Positions 6,516-14,096 are shown, counted from the first letter of the stretch. The stretch: 18,856 nucleotides of DNA from an uncultured Collinsella sp. (GCA_900547285.1 URGF01000028.1:1-18856), one strand, 5' to 3'. The notes: generated by a model not told the origin, from the letters alone. Made by a program: numbers and translations.

Positions 6516-7547
6516 ATGCCGGATAACGGGTCAATACAAAAAAGAGACGCGCACGAGATGGCTCATGGGCGTTCTGTCCAGATAACCGAGCACACGACGG
6601 TAACAGAGCTGCAGCCCAGCCTGTCCGATGTCGTGTGCGCAAACAAAAAGCTGCAGATTGGCTTTATCGTTGCGCTCGTGGTACTGGCGCTGCTGTCGGG
6701 CTTTGTAGCTCGTCCGCATTTCGCCGATACCAAAACTTGGGACTCCACCATCGAGGTCATCGACCAAAAGAAGGGTAACGTACTGGCGCTCACGACCTCG
6801 TGCGTGGCGCTGTCTGCGGGCATTACCGCGCTGCCGGGTGATACGGGAACGCCGGTTGCCGAGCAGCTCGCGCAGCTTTCAGGCAACCTTGGTATCGTGC
6901 TTGCCGTGCTCTACCTCGAGAAATACCTGCTAACCATTTTGTGGTCGGTTGGCTTGGGCATCTTAATCCCGTTTGCGTTGGTGCTCTTTGCGGTGTCGCT
7001 CGGCATTCACGGGCGCTGGAGCACGAGCACTGTCCTGCGCCGTGTGGCGACACGCGTACTGGTGGTTGCCGTGATCGGCATGGCGCTCGTGCCCGCGAGC
7101 GTATGGGTGTCGCAAAAGGTCGATGAAACGTATCGCGTAAGTATTGAGCAAGCTGAGCAAAAGGCTGCGGACGCTGCGGACGCGGCCGACACCACGGACA
7201 AGTCAGCCGAGACCAGCTCAAAATCGAACAAGAAAAAATCCGAGACCACGGCGTCCAAAAACGTGCTCGAGCAGTTGACTGATGGGGCATCGAGCCTTGT
7301 TACGTCGGTGACCAGCGGCACCAAGCAGATGACCGATGAGATCGTGCGGCAGGTGACCGACCTCATCGAAGGCGTCATCGTGATGATCGTGACTTCGTGC
7401 GTTATCCCGCTGCTGGTGCTCGTGGCGTTCCTGTGGCTGGGACACGTACTGCTGGGGATCGATATTTCCGGCCCGGCGAACTATTTGACGGGCCGCTTTC
7501 TGAGTGCTCCGTCCAAGCACGCCAAAAAGGGTGGGCAGTCCGAGTAG
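6516..7547 (+). CDS. Multi-pass membrane protein of unknown function
   Basis: I do not recognise this 343-residue protein. It starts at the ATG at 6516, with GAGGAGGT seven bases upstream. A polar N-terminal tail (1-45) is followed by hydrophobic segments at about 47-64, 124-141, 144-163, 180-198 and 285-313. Residues about 90-106 (ALTTSCVALSAGITAL) form a further moderately hydrophobic stretch. Between the fourth and last segments is a soluble region (about 200-284), rich in Ala, Asp, Lys and Ser and likely helical or disordered, including SNKKKSETTASK. The C-terminus is short and basic. No catalytic motif was seen. It sits alone between two terminators, lacF's and its own, so it is probably an independent gene and not part of the lac operon. 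Function cannot be inferred. Confidence 0.85.
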   Translation: MPDNGSIQKRDAHEMAHGRSVQITEHTTVTELQPSLSDVVCANKKLQIGFIVALVVLALLSGFVARPHFADTKTWDSTIEVIDQKKGNVLALTTSCVALSAGITALPGDTGTPVAEQLAQLSGNLGIVLAVLYLEKYLLTILWSVGLGILIPFALVLFAVSLGIHGRWSTSTVLRRVATRVLVVAVIGMALVPASVWVSQKVDETYRVSIEQAEQKAADAADAADTTDKSAETSSKSNKKKSETTASKNVLEQLTDGASSLVTSVTSGTKQMTDEIVRQVTDLIEGVIVMIVTSCVIPLLVLVAFLWLGHVLLGIDISGPANYLTGRFLSAPSKHAKKGGQSE

Positions 7548-7581
7548 CTAAAACAGCTGTATATACCGGGGAATACCGCCG

Positions 7582-7620
7582 AAGGGCGGCCGAGATACGT
7601 TCTTGGCCGCCCTTTTGTTT
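7582..7620 (+). terminator. Intrinsic terminator after the membrane-protein gene
   Basis: AAGGGCGGCC at 7582-7591 pairs exactly with GGCCGCCCTT at 7605-7614 around a 13-base loop. It is followed by TTGTTTGTT. It starts about 34 bases past the stop codon. Confidence 0.88.
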
Positions 7621-7684
7621 GTTGAACACATGATCGCTACGTCCGCGCCCGGCTCAAACGGTCAGCAATCATCCGTGAACGATA

Positions 7685-7790
7685 TTTGTTCAAAAAAGAA
7701 CAAAGATAAACAAATAGTTGTTGCAGTTACTGTTCGAATGTGTTCAAATAAACATGAACAGTGAAGAACCGCACATTCAGATGCCCGGAC
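7685..7790 (+). promoter_or_regulatory. lacA control region with GAACA/TGTTC inverted repeats
   Basis: Three nested or adjacent dyads are visible. They are TTTGTTC / GAACAAA at 7685-7704 (spacer AAAAAA), ACTGTTC / GAACAGT at 7729-7762, and TGTTCA / TGAACA at 7741-7760. CAAAAAAGAACA (7691-7702), GTTCGAATGT (7732-7741) and ATGCCCGGAC (7781-7790) recur upstream of lacF, the first inverted. This points to one regulator for both promoters. The 307-base gap 7548-7854 otherwise holds only the preceding terminator. No clear -35/-10 pair was identified. Confidence 0.6.
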
Positions 7791-7854
7791 CTGAACGCGA
7801 TTCAACACTTCCAAACAGAAACTACGCACCTGCGTATCTCTCAAGGAGGATGTC

Positions 7855-8283
7855 ATGAGGGTTGTAATCGCTTCCGATGCCGACGGTATGTCGATGAAGG
7901 AGTCCATCAAGGAGATGCTCATCGCCGACGGTCACGAGGTCGTCGACTATTCCGAGACCCCTGCCGCGGACTTTGTCGATTCCGCGACCGCCGTTGCCAA
8001 GGACCTGCTGGAGCACAAGGATTCCCAGGGCTTCGCATTCGATAAGTACGGCGTCGGCTCCTATATGGCCGCCGTCAAGATTAAGGGTATGGTCGTCGCC
8101 AACATTTCCGACGAGCGTTCCGCCTACATGACCCGCGAGCACAACGGCTCGCGCATGGTCACCATGGGCCCGGGCGTTGTGGGCACCGAGGTCGCCAAGA
8201 AGATCGCCCGCGAGTTCCTGCGTGCACAGTACGCCGGCGGCCGTCACCAGATCCGTGTCGACATGCTCAACAAGATGGCCTAA
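7855..8283 (+). CDS. lacA: Galactose-6-phosphate isomerase, LacA subunit
   Basis: LacA and LacB together convert galactose-6-phosphate to tagatose-6-phosphate. This 142-residue protein matches Lactococcus LacA (141 residues) nearly end to end: DFVD..TAVA, KIKGMV, SDERSAYMTR.HN..RM, and the C-terminal GGRHQ.RVDMLNKM. In the RpiB/LacAB family the catalytic Cys is supplied by LacB. The matching place here reads FDKYGVGSYMA and has none, as expected for LacA. The ATG at 7855 follows AAGGAGGA (7843-7850), the strongest ribosome site in the window. It is the first gene of lacA-lacB-epimerase-lacC, with 63 bases before lacB. Confidence 0.96.
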   Translation: MRVVIASDADGMSMKESIKEMLIADGHEVVDYSETPAADFVDSATAVAKDLLEHKDSQGFAFDKYGVGSYMAAVKIKGMVVANISDERSAYMTREHNGSRMVTMGPGVVGTEVAKKIAREFLRAQYAGGRHQIRVDMLNKMA

Positions 8284-8346
8284 CGAGAGCCACCGAGAAC
8301 TCGAACTTCTACCTCAACTTGTGAATTCAGACGAAAGGACGTTCTG

Positions 8347-8871
8347 ATGAAGAAGACCATCGCAATCGGTTGCGACCATATCGTTACGGACGAGAAGATC
8401 TATCTGGCCGACCGCCTGGAGCAGGCTGGCTACAAGGTGCTCGACTGCGGCACCTACAGCCACACCCGTACGCACTATCCCATCTACGGCAAGGCCGTGG
8501 GCGAGGCCGTTGCCAGCGGCAAGGCCGACTTTGGCGTGGCCCTGTGCGGCACCGGCATCGGCATCACCAACGCCGTCAACAAGGTTCCCGGCGCCCGTTG
8601 CGCCCTGGTCCGCGACATGACCTCTGCCCTGTATGCCCGTCGCGAGCTCAACGCCAACATCGTGGGCTTTGGCGGCAAGATCACCGGCGAGTTCCTGATG
8701 GCCGATATCATGCTTGCCTTCCTGGAGGAGCCCTACGAGAAGACTCCCGAGCACGACGCCCTGATCGCCAAGATCGATGCCTGCAACAAGGCCGACGCCG
8801 AGGCTCAGGCTGACCCGCACTTCTTTGACGAGCTCCTCGAGAAGTGGGACCGCGGCGAGTATCACGACTAA
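8347..8871 (+). CDS. lacB: Galactose-6-phosphate isomerase, LacB subunit
   Basis: This is the catalytic partner of LacA, 174 residues against about 171 in Lactococcus. IAIGCDHIVTDEK at the N-terminus, THYPIYGKAVGEAV, and the active-site segment ALCGTGIGITNAVNKVPG are all present, with the catalytic Cys at 67. ALVRDMTSALYARRELNAN and the C-terminal EKWDRGEYHD are near-identical to known LacB. GAAAGGA precedes the ATG at 8347. It is co-directional with lacA and followed by two hairpins before the next gene, so its message may be differently processed or partly terminated from the epimerase and lacC. Confidence 0.97.
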   Translation: MKKTIAIGCDHIVTDEKIYLADRLEQAGYKVLDCGTYSHTRTHYPIYGKAVGEAVASGKADFGVALCGTGIGITNAVNKVPGARCALVRDMTSALYARRELNANIVGFGGKITGEFLMADIMLAFLEEPYEKTPEHDALIAKIDACNKADAEAQADPHFFDELLEKWDRGEYHD

Positions 8872-8876
8872 GGGGT

Positions 8877-8900
8877 TCCGGCGTTCTGCCGAACGCCGGA
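8877..8900 (+). other. Perfect hairpin just after lacB
   Basis: TCCGGCGTTC at 8877-8886 pairs exactly with GAACGCCGGA at 8891-8900 around the loop TGCC, six bases after the lacB stop codon. No T run follows, so it is not a standard intrinsic terminator. It could block 3' decay of lacAB message (inference). Confidence 0.6.
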
Positions 8901-9015
8901 CCGGCCGACGCTGCGAAGCCATCTGGCGGGCGAGCTGCTCTGATAAAACTTTTGCTTGCTGAGCTTGTGTGCTTCGTTTTGGCGGTACCCGGCATTCTGT
9001 AGCTTTTCAATTGAC

Positions 9016-9051
9016 GGCTCGCGTTTCTGTGAGGGGGCGCGGGCCGGTTTT
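9016..9051 (+). terminator. Weak terminator-like hairpin before the epimerase gene
   Basis: GGCTCGCG at 9016-9023 pairs with CGCGGGCC at 9038-9045 (one G-U) with a 14-base loop, followed by GGTTTTCTATC. The T run is short, so any termination would be partial. The rest of the 230-base gap after lacB shows nothing else except the ribosome site. Confidence 0.35.
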
Positions 9052-9101
9052 CTATCAGCCCTATTGACTTGGCGGGCTGTCGTAAGAAAGGGAAGGCTCC
9101 T

Positions 9102-9983
9102 ATGGAGTTTGTTCTTGATAACGGTTCTATTCGTGTGGCACTGAGCACGGCTGGCGGATCGTTCACTTCGATTAAAGCCAACGGTCGCGAGTACCTGTGG
9201 CAGGGCGATCCTTCGGTCTGGTCGGGCCAGGCACCCATTTGCTTCCCGATCTGCGGCGGCCTTCGTGATGGCCGTGCGATGACCATGGGTGGCCGCGAGG
9301 TCAAGCTTGCCCGCCACGGCTTTGCCCGCAAGCAGGAGTGGAAGCTCGAGGAGCAGGGCGACAACATGGTTGCGCTGAGCCTAAGCTCTGCCGACCATGC
9401 CGAGTTGCTTGAGCAGTACCCGTATCCGTTTAAGATCGTTGCTCGCTACACGATCGATTCGGAAAAGGTGGCCGTGTCGTACGAGGTGACCAATGAGGGC
9501 ACCGAGGATATGCCATTCTTTGTGGGTGGTCACCCCGGCTTTAAGTGCCCGCTCGACGAGGGCGAGTCCTATGACGATTACGAGCTCCGTTTTGAGCAGC
9601 GTGAGGCCGCCGAGCTCTGTACTGCCGTTCCCTCGAAGGGCTTGATTGATGTTGAGCATCGCAGCAAGAACCCTATGATCGACCAGAACCTGCCGCTGAC
9701 CCACGAACTCTTCGACTTCGCGGAGACCATCTTTGACGTGCTCGAGAGCCGCGTGGTTACGCTGACCAAGAAAACCGAGGACAAGGGCGTGCGCCTGACG
9801 TTCCCCGATATGCCATACCTGATTGTGTGGAGCAAGCCCGAGGGCGACTTTGTGGCCGTGGAACCGTGGGGTGGCCTGTCTACCTGCTCCGACGAGGACG
9901 ATATTCTGGAGCACAAGCGTGGCTGCCTGGTTGCCAAGCCGGGGGAGACCGTCACCCGCGGCTTTGAGATCGAGATCCTTTAA
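9102..9983 (+). CDS. Aldose 1-epimerase family protein, LacX-like
   Basis: This is a 293-residue member of the galactose mutarotase fold, closest in layout to LacX, which ends the lac operon of Lactococcus (about 300 residues). Such proteins are thought to interconvert sugar anomers; the natural substrate of LacX is not established. Residues fitting the family's active site are His72 (LARHGFARK), His144 (VGGHPGF) and Glu254 (VAVEPWGG). The N-terminal ICFPICGGLRDG segment is also typical. The ATG at 9102 is preceded by AAGGGAAGG. An upstream in-frame start at 9069 lacks support. It lies between lacB and lacC, 53 bases before lacC, so it may act on galactose, glucose or a phosphorylated intermediate from this pathway (inference). 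Confidence 0.88.
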   Translation: MEFVLDNGSIRVALSTAGGSFTSIKANGREYLWQGDPSVWSGQAPICFPICGGLRDGRAMTMGGREVKLARHGFARKQEWKLEEQGDNMVALSLSSADHAELLEQYPYPFKIVARYTIDSEKVAVSYEVTNEGTEDMPFFVGGHPGFKCPLDEGESYDDYELRFEQREAAELCTAVPSKGLIDVEHRSKNPMIDQNLPLTHELFDFAETIFDVLESRVVTLTKKTEDKGVRLTFPDMPYLIVWSKPEGDFVAVEPWGGLSTCSDEDDILEHKRGCLVAKPGETVTRGFEIEIL

Positions 9984-10036
9984 CGAGCTATCGTATGTTT
10001 GGGGTGGGTCATGCCGCCCCGGAACAGGAGTTCAAT

Positions 10037-10972
10037 ATGATTCTGACCGTTACCATGAACCCGTCGATTGATACGCGCTATCAGCTCGACAAGCTGGTCA
10101 TCGACGATGTTAACCGTGTGACGCCCGAAAAGACCGCTGGCGGCAAGGGCCTCAACGTGAGCCGTGTGCTGCTGCAGTTGGGCGACGATGTGCTCGCGAC
10201 CGGTCTGCTCGGCGGCCACATGGGTGCCTATATGGCCGAGCTTATGGATGCCGACGGCGTCAAGAACGACTTTGTGCCCATCGCCGGTGAGACGCGCATC
10301 TGCCTGAATATCCTGCACGAGGGTAATCAGACCGAGCTGCTGGAGAGCGGCCCGCAAATCGCCCCGGCCGAGCTCGAGGCCTTTACGGCCAAGTTCGCCG
10401 AGCTTGCGGCGAAGGCGGACGTTGTGACGCTTTCGGGCTCGCTGCCGCGTGGCGTCGATGCCGGCTACTATGCCGAGCTCGTCAAGATCGCCGAGGAGGC
10501 GGGCGCCAAGGTGCTGCTCGACACCTCGGGTGCATCGCTGGAGGCAGCGCTGGAGTCCGACGCTAAGCCCGAGCTCGTAAAGCCCAACCTGACCGAGATT
10601 AACGGCCTGCTGGGTACGTCCTTTACGACCGATGATGTCGATGCCCTGCGCGAGGCGCTTGCCGCCGATGACCGTTTTGCCGGTATTCCCTGGGTTGTCG
10701 TTTCGATGGGCGCTGCCGGTTCGGTAGGCTTCCATGAAGGTCGCGCGTTCCGCGCCAAGACGCCCGCGATTGCGGCTGTGAACGCAACGGGTTCCGGCGA
10801 CTCGACCATCGCCGGTTTTGCGCATGCCATTGCTGCTGGTGCCGACGACGTCACGGTGCTCAAGACCGCCAATACCTGCGGTAAGCTCAACGCCATGGAT
10901 CCCAAGACCGGCCATCTGGTCATGGACCGCTGGGACGAGATCTACAGCAACGTTGAGGTCGTAGAGTTGTAG
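10037..10972 (+). CDS. lacC: Tagatose-6-phosphate kinase
   Basis: LacC uses ATP to make tagatose-1,6-bisphosphate from tagatose-6-phosphate. The 311-residue protein is a PfkB-family sugar kinase very close to Lactococcus LacC (310). It begins MILTVTMNPSIDTRYQLD, has TAGGKGLNVSRVL at 33-45 (sugar binding), LSGSLPRG at 132-139, and VNATGSGDS at 248-256 with the catalytic base Asp255. The C-terminal KLNAMDPKTGH also fits. 1-Phosphofructokinase is the main alternative, but the context with lacAB and the epimerase makes LacC much more likely. AGGAG precedes the ATG at 10037. It is the last gene of the plus-strand lac cluster, and no T-run terminator was found after it, only a long hairpin. Confidence 0.94.
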   Translation: MILTVTMNPSIDTRYQLDKLVIDDVNRVTPEKTAGGKGLNVSRVLLQLGDDVLATGLLGGHMGAYMAELMDADGVKNDFVPIAGETRICLNILHEGNQTELLESGPQIAPAELEAFTAKFAELAAKADVVTLSGSLPRGVDAGYYAELVKIAEEAGAKVLLDTSGASLEAALESDAKPELVKPNLTEINGLLGTSFTTDDVDALREALAADDRFAGIPWVVVSMGAAGSVGFHEGRAFRAKTPAIAAVNATGSGDSTIAGFAHAIAAGADDVTVLKTANTCGKLNAMDPKTGHLVMDRWDEIYSNVEVVEL

Positions 10973-10994
10973 CGGTTGTGACTCCTAATAGAAT

Positions 10995-11058
10995 GAGCGT
11001 GGATAATCTCCTGCTTTTGGTGCCCATACGAGCTCAAAGTGGGAGATTTTCCACGCTC
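10995..11058. repeat. Long interrupted palindrome downstream of lacC
   Basis: GAGCGTGGA at 10995-11003 pairs with TCCACGCTC at 11050-11058. After one T-T mismatch, AATCTCC (11005-11011) pairs with GGAGATT (11042-11048). That gives about 16 pairs around a 30-base loop. No T run follows on either side. It starts 22 bases after lacC and is followed directly by the GGGGAC repeat. It may stabilise the lacC message or be a dispersed element. Confidence 0.7.
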
Positions 11059-11066
11059 GAGTCATT

Positions 11067-11120
11067 AGTCGTTGGGGACGTTCTTGTTTGACTGGTCGTT
11101 TAAGAGCGTCCCCAATGGCT
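11067..11120. repeat. Intergenic GGGGAC-type repeat, copy 2 (inverted form)
   Basis: AGTCGTTGGGGACGTTCTT at 11067-11085 pairs with AAGAGCGTCCCCAATGGCT at 11102-11120 (16 of 19 positions). The left arm and centre match copy 1 at 6382-6415. Copy 1 continues as a direct repeat where this one turns back as an inverted repeat. Confidence 0.65.
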
Positions 11121-11125
11121 ACACG

Positions 11126-11167
11126 CAAAAACGGCGCCCGCTGGCAATGTTGCCGGCGGGCGCCGTT
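11126..11167 (-). terminator. Intrinsic terminator of the galK-galT operon
   Basis: Bases 11130-11146 pair with 11151-11167 (17 pairs, one G-U; core GGCGCCCGC / GCGGGCGCC) around a four-base loop. On the minus strand the stem runs into TTTTTGCGTG. It lies about 47 bases beyond the galT stop. A smaller inverted repeat, AATGATCC / GGATCATT (11181-11188 and 11208-11215), overlaps the galT stop codon. Confidence 0.9.
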
Positions 11168-11213
11168 GTCTTGAAGACGAAATGATCCGTTTTCCTTCGT
11201 CCCCAGGGGATCA

Positions 11214-12842
11214 TTACAGTGAGTCGATAAAGCGCTGTTGGGCGGCGCGGCCGGCTTCGTCCCACTTAAAGACGCCGGCGTTGTCGAGTACGTGGCCAAA
11301 CACCACGCCGACCTCCTCGTGCAGGATATCGATGGCGTTGTCGGCCGTAAGTTCGTCGGCGCGGCGGGCAAAAACGTCCTCGGCCCATGCAGCGTGGCTG
11401 CGGCAAAGATCATCGCCCTCGAGCGCACCGGCGAGATCGTAGCTGGCATCGGCCTTGGCCGCCAGCAGGTGCTCGCGGACAGCGCCGAGCTCGGGAACCA
11501 AGCGCGGCGGCAAAATCGCCAGGCCCATGACCTCAATCAGGCCGATGTTCTCCTTCTTAATGTGGTGGTACTCGGCATGCGGGTGGAAAACGCCCAGCGG
11601 ATGCTCGTCGGTCGTGATGTTGCAGCGAAGCGCCAGGTAGGCCTCGTAGATTTCGCCGCCGGCGTTGCCGCGGGAGTCTACGCGGCGAATGACGGGCGTC
11701 ACGGTGTTGTGCGCCACGCCATCGGCTGTGTGCGCGATGACGCCCACGGACTCATCGGTCCACTCGCGCCAGGCGAGGATAATCTTCTCGGCGGCGTCGA
11801 GCAGCTGAGCACGGTCGTGCGAGCGCAGACGCAGCACCGAAAGCGGCCACTGCAACACGGCGCCGCTGACCTGGTCAAAGCCGGGCACGCTAAACTGCGA
11901 GACCTCGGCGGCATGCATCATGGGGAACTCGTGCGCGCCGCCCTGGAAGTGGTCGTGCGACAGAATCGAGCCGCCCACGATAGGCAGGTCGGCGTTGGAG
12001 CCGATGAAGTAATGCGGGAACAGGTCCACAAAGTCGAGCAGGCAGGTCAGGCCCTTGCGGTCGACGTGCATCGGACGATGCTCGGAGCTCATGGCAATGC
12101 AATGCTCGTTAAAGTACGCGTACGGGCTGTACTGGAAGCCCCAGCGCTCGCCGTTGAGCTGGATGGGGATAATGCGCAGGTTTTGGCGAGCGGGGTGAGC
12201 GCCGCCGTCGGCTGCGGCGGAGCGTCCGGGATAGCCCTCGTTTTCGATGCAGAGCTGGCAGGCGGGATACTTCTCGCCCGTGTTCTTGGCGGCACCTGCC
12301 GCGGCGATATCGCGTGGGTCCTTCTCAGGCTTGGAGAGGTTGATGGTGATCTCAAGATCGCCCCAGTTGGTGGGGGTGCTCCATTTGATGTTGCGCGCGA
12401 TGGCGGCACGGCGCACGTAGCCGGCGTCGCAGCACAGACCGTAGAACCAGTCGGTCGCGGCGCGGGGCTCGTTGACGCCCATACGGCCGTTGAATTCCTC
12501 GTTTACAACCGAAGGCCTCGGCATGAGCGCACCCATGATGCGCATGGCGATGCGGTCGCGGCCTGACGCCGTGTCCTCGGCGGCACCGTTGGTAACGGCG
12601 GCCTCGGAAAGCGCGGCAAGCGTGCCTTCAAGATCAAAGTCGGGCAGGGTATTGGGGTGCAAGAGCGAGAGTTTCTCAACCTGGAGCGCCCAGGCCATAT
12701 CGAGTGCGGGACCCGTGGCGCCGATGCACTCCAAAATGGTGTTGTATGCCCAGATCCGGTCGTCCTGGCCGATCATCGATCGGTGGATGGCGTACTCGAT
12801 CAGGTTCTGCGCGGCCTCGCGCACATCAGTCATTACAGCCAT
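11214..12842 (-). CDS. galT: Galactose-1-phosphate uridylyltransferase, class II (Gram-positive type)
   Basis: GalT exchanges UMP between UDP-glucose and galactose-1-phosphate in the Leloir pathway. The 542-residue protein is the long class II form rather than the roughly 350-residue HPH type. It has KYPACQLCIENEGYPGR at 191-207, YFNEHCIAMSSEHRPM at 243-258, and SNADLPIVGGSILSHDHFQGG at 282-302, all hallmarks of that class. The N-terminal region (about 20-75) is also typical (WAYNTILECIGA). Two starts are possible. The ATG at 12842 overlaps galK by ten bases and has GGGGG ten bases upstream. The ATG at 12833 overlaps the galK stop as TAATG. Either implies translational coupling to galK. The next Leloir enzyme, GalE, is not in this window. 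Confidence 0.95.
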   Translation of the reverse strand: MAVMTDVREAAQNLIEYAIHRSMIGQDDRIWAYNTILECIGATGPALDMAWALQVEKLSLLHPNTLPDFDLEGTLAALSEAAVTNGAAEDTASGRDRIAMRIMGALMPRPSVVNEEFNGRMGVNEPRAATDWFYGLCCDAGYVRRAAIARNIKWSTPTNWGDLEITINLSKPEKDPRDIAAAGAAKNTGEKYPACQLCIENEGYPGRSAAADGGAHPARQNLRIIPIQLNGERWGFQYSPYAYFNEHCIAMSSEHRPMHVDRKGLTCLLDFVDLFPHYFIGSNADLPIVGGSILSHDHFQGGAHEFPMMHAAEVSQFSVPGFDQVSGAVLQWPLSVLRLRSHDRAQLLDAAEKIILAWREWTDESVGVIAHTADGVAHNTVTPVIRRVDSRGNAGGEIYEAYLALRCNITTDEHPLGVFHPHAEYHHIKKENIGLIEVMGLAILPPRLVPELGAVREHLLAAKADASYDLAGALEGDDLCRSHAAWAEDVFARRADELTADNAIDILHEEVGVVFGHVLDNAGVFKWDEAGRAAQQRFIDSL

Positions 12843-14038
12843 GCCGCGTAAGCCCCCTTGTCAGAAATCGCGTAGTGGCGGGCAGAGCCCTCGCCAAGCC
12901 AGCCGTTCATCTTGGCAATGAAGGTGTCGACCAGCTCGAGCGGCACGAAGGCCTGGATGGTACCGCCAAAGCCGCCGCCGTGGATACGAACGGCGCCACG
13001 GCCGTCGAGCACATGCTCGGCAAGAGCAAGCGCGTACATGGAAGGCTGCTCGGCACCCAGTTTGGCAACAACATTCTGCAGGTACATGGCGGAGCTGGCG
13101 CCGGACTCACGCGTCAGGACCAGGAACTGGTCAATGTCGCCGGCGTTCAGGGCCGCCCAGCGCTTATCGACCAGGCCGTTCTCGTACCAGTAATGAACGG
13201 CGCGCAGGCAGGCGCGGTCGCCCAGCTTGGCGCGCAGCTCGGGGAGCTTGGCGTCAAAGTCCGCCACGTTTACCTCGCACAGGCGTGCCTTGCCAAACTC
13301 GGCGGCGACGTCCTGCATCTCGCGCGGAACAGCGGCGTAGTCGTCGGTGGCTGCCACATGGTCGGCGCCAACTTTAACGAGCACGAGCGCATAGCCGTGA
13401 TCCTCAAAGTTGAGCTCGAGCTTCTGGGTCTTAGGCTGAGCCTGGTCCTCAAAGTCCATGTAGGCGAGGCCGCCCAGGCACACGGCAGCTTGGTCCATCA
13501 GACCGCAGGGCTTGCCGTAGTAGTTGTTCTCGGTGCGCTGGCTCATCTGGGCGAGTGCGACGGGTTCAATGGCGGGCGCGCCCCAGAGCGTCTCCATGGC
13601 ACGGCCGTACGCGGCCTCGACGGCAGCAGAGCTGGAAAGGCCACCGCCCGAGGGGACGGAGCAGGTGAAGGCAAAGTCGAAGCCCTGGGGCTCAACGCCC
13701 AGAGCAGCGATTTCGTGGGCCATGCCGCGGACGAGGCTCGCGGACGTGCCCTTCTCGGACTCCTGAATGTCTACCGTGTCTAGCGTGATCTCAAACGTAG
13801 GATAGCCCTCGTCGGCGACGCGAATCTTGTTGGAATCGGTTGCCACGGCGATGCCGTCAACGGCGACATCGAGCGAGCCGGCGATAACGTGACCGCCCTC
13901 GTGATCGGTGTGATTGCCGCTGATCTCGGAGCGGCCGGGCGCGTGCACGTAGAGCACCTGGCGGTCGCCGATGGGGCCAAACTCCTCCTCAAACAGCTTG
14001 GTGAGCGTGGCGAATGTCTTTTCGTCGGGGGTGGTCAT
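12833..14038 (-). CDS. galK: Galactokinase
   Basis: GalK phosphorylates galactose to galactose-1-phosphate with ATP. It is a GHMP-family kinase of 401 residues. The galactokinase signature is at 35-49 as GRSEISGNHTDHEGG, the ATP loop PSGGGLSSSAA at 129-139, and the third motif GGGFGG at about 354-359. In the signature the usual Glu of GEHTDY is Asn (GNHTDH), a variant I also recall from some Firmicutes-type galactokinases, so it is probably a subfamily trait rather than a defect. The ATG at 14038 was chosen for the AAAGGA upstream and the family-typical N-terminus. The frame stays open to an ATG at 14110, but that one would run through an operator. galK is the first gene of galK-galT, divergent from a LacI-type regulator. 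Confidence 0.95.
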   Translation of the reverse strand: MTTPDEKTFATLTKLFEEEFGPIGDRQVLYVHAPGRSEISGNHTDHEGGHVIAGSLDVAVDGIAVATDSNKIRVADEGYPTFEITLDTVDIQESEKGTSASLVRGMAHEIAALGVEPQGFDFAFTCSVPSGGGLSSSAAVEAAYGRAMETLWGAPAIEPVALAQMSQRTENNYYGKPCGLMDQAAVCLGGLAYMDFEDQAQPKTQKLELNFEDHGYALVLVKVGADHVAATDDYAAVPREMQDVAAEFGKARLCEVNVADFDAKLPELRAKLGDRACLRAVHYWYENGLVDKRWAALNAGDIDQFLVLTRESGASSAMYLQNVVAKLGAEQPSMYALALAEHVLDGRGAVRIHGGGFGGTIQAFVPLELVDTFIAKMNGWLGEGSARHYAISDKGAYAAWL

Positions 14039-14078
14039 GGGAGTCCTTTCCTTGGCGCGCACGGGTGAGTTTTGCGTC

Positions 14079-14096
14079 GTTATGAGTACGTTAACA
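14079..14096 (+). promoter_or_regulatory. Putative operator D upstream of galK
   Basis: GTTATGAGTACGTTAACA, an exact inverted copy of operator E (14147-14164). It lies 41-58 bases upstream of the galK ATG. The right half TTAACA with central ACGT resembles LacI-family operators; the left half is degenerate. Confidence 0.75.

Noticed and set aside
9980..10915. Minus-strand open frame of 311 codons over lacC
   Set aside because: lacC matches its family end to end, so the antisense frame is incidental.
11238..12566. Plus-strand open frame of 442 codons inside galT
   Set aside because: It is antisense to a gene with firm family motifs; its Val/Ala/Gly-rich composition is the usual shadow of a GC-rich gene on the other strand, and it has no recognisable motif.
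12704..13783. Plus-strand open frame of 359 codons across galT/galK
   Set aside because: Antisense shadow spanning two real genes; no ribosome site or family resemblance.
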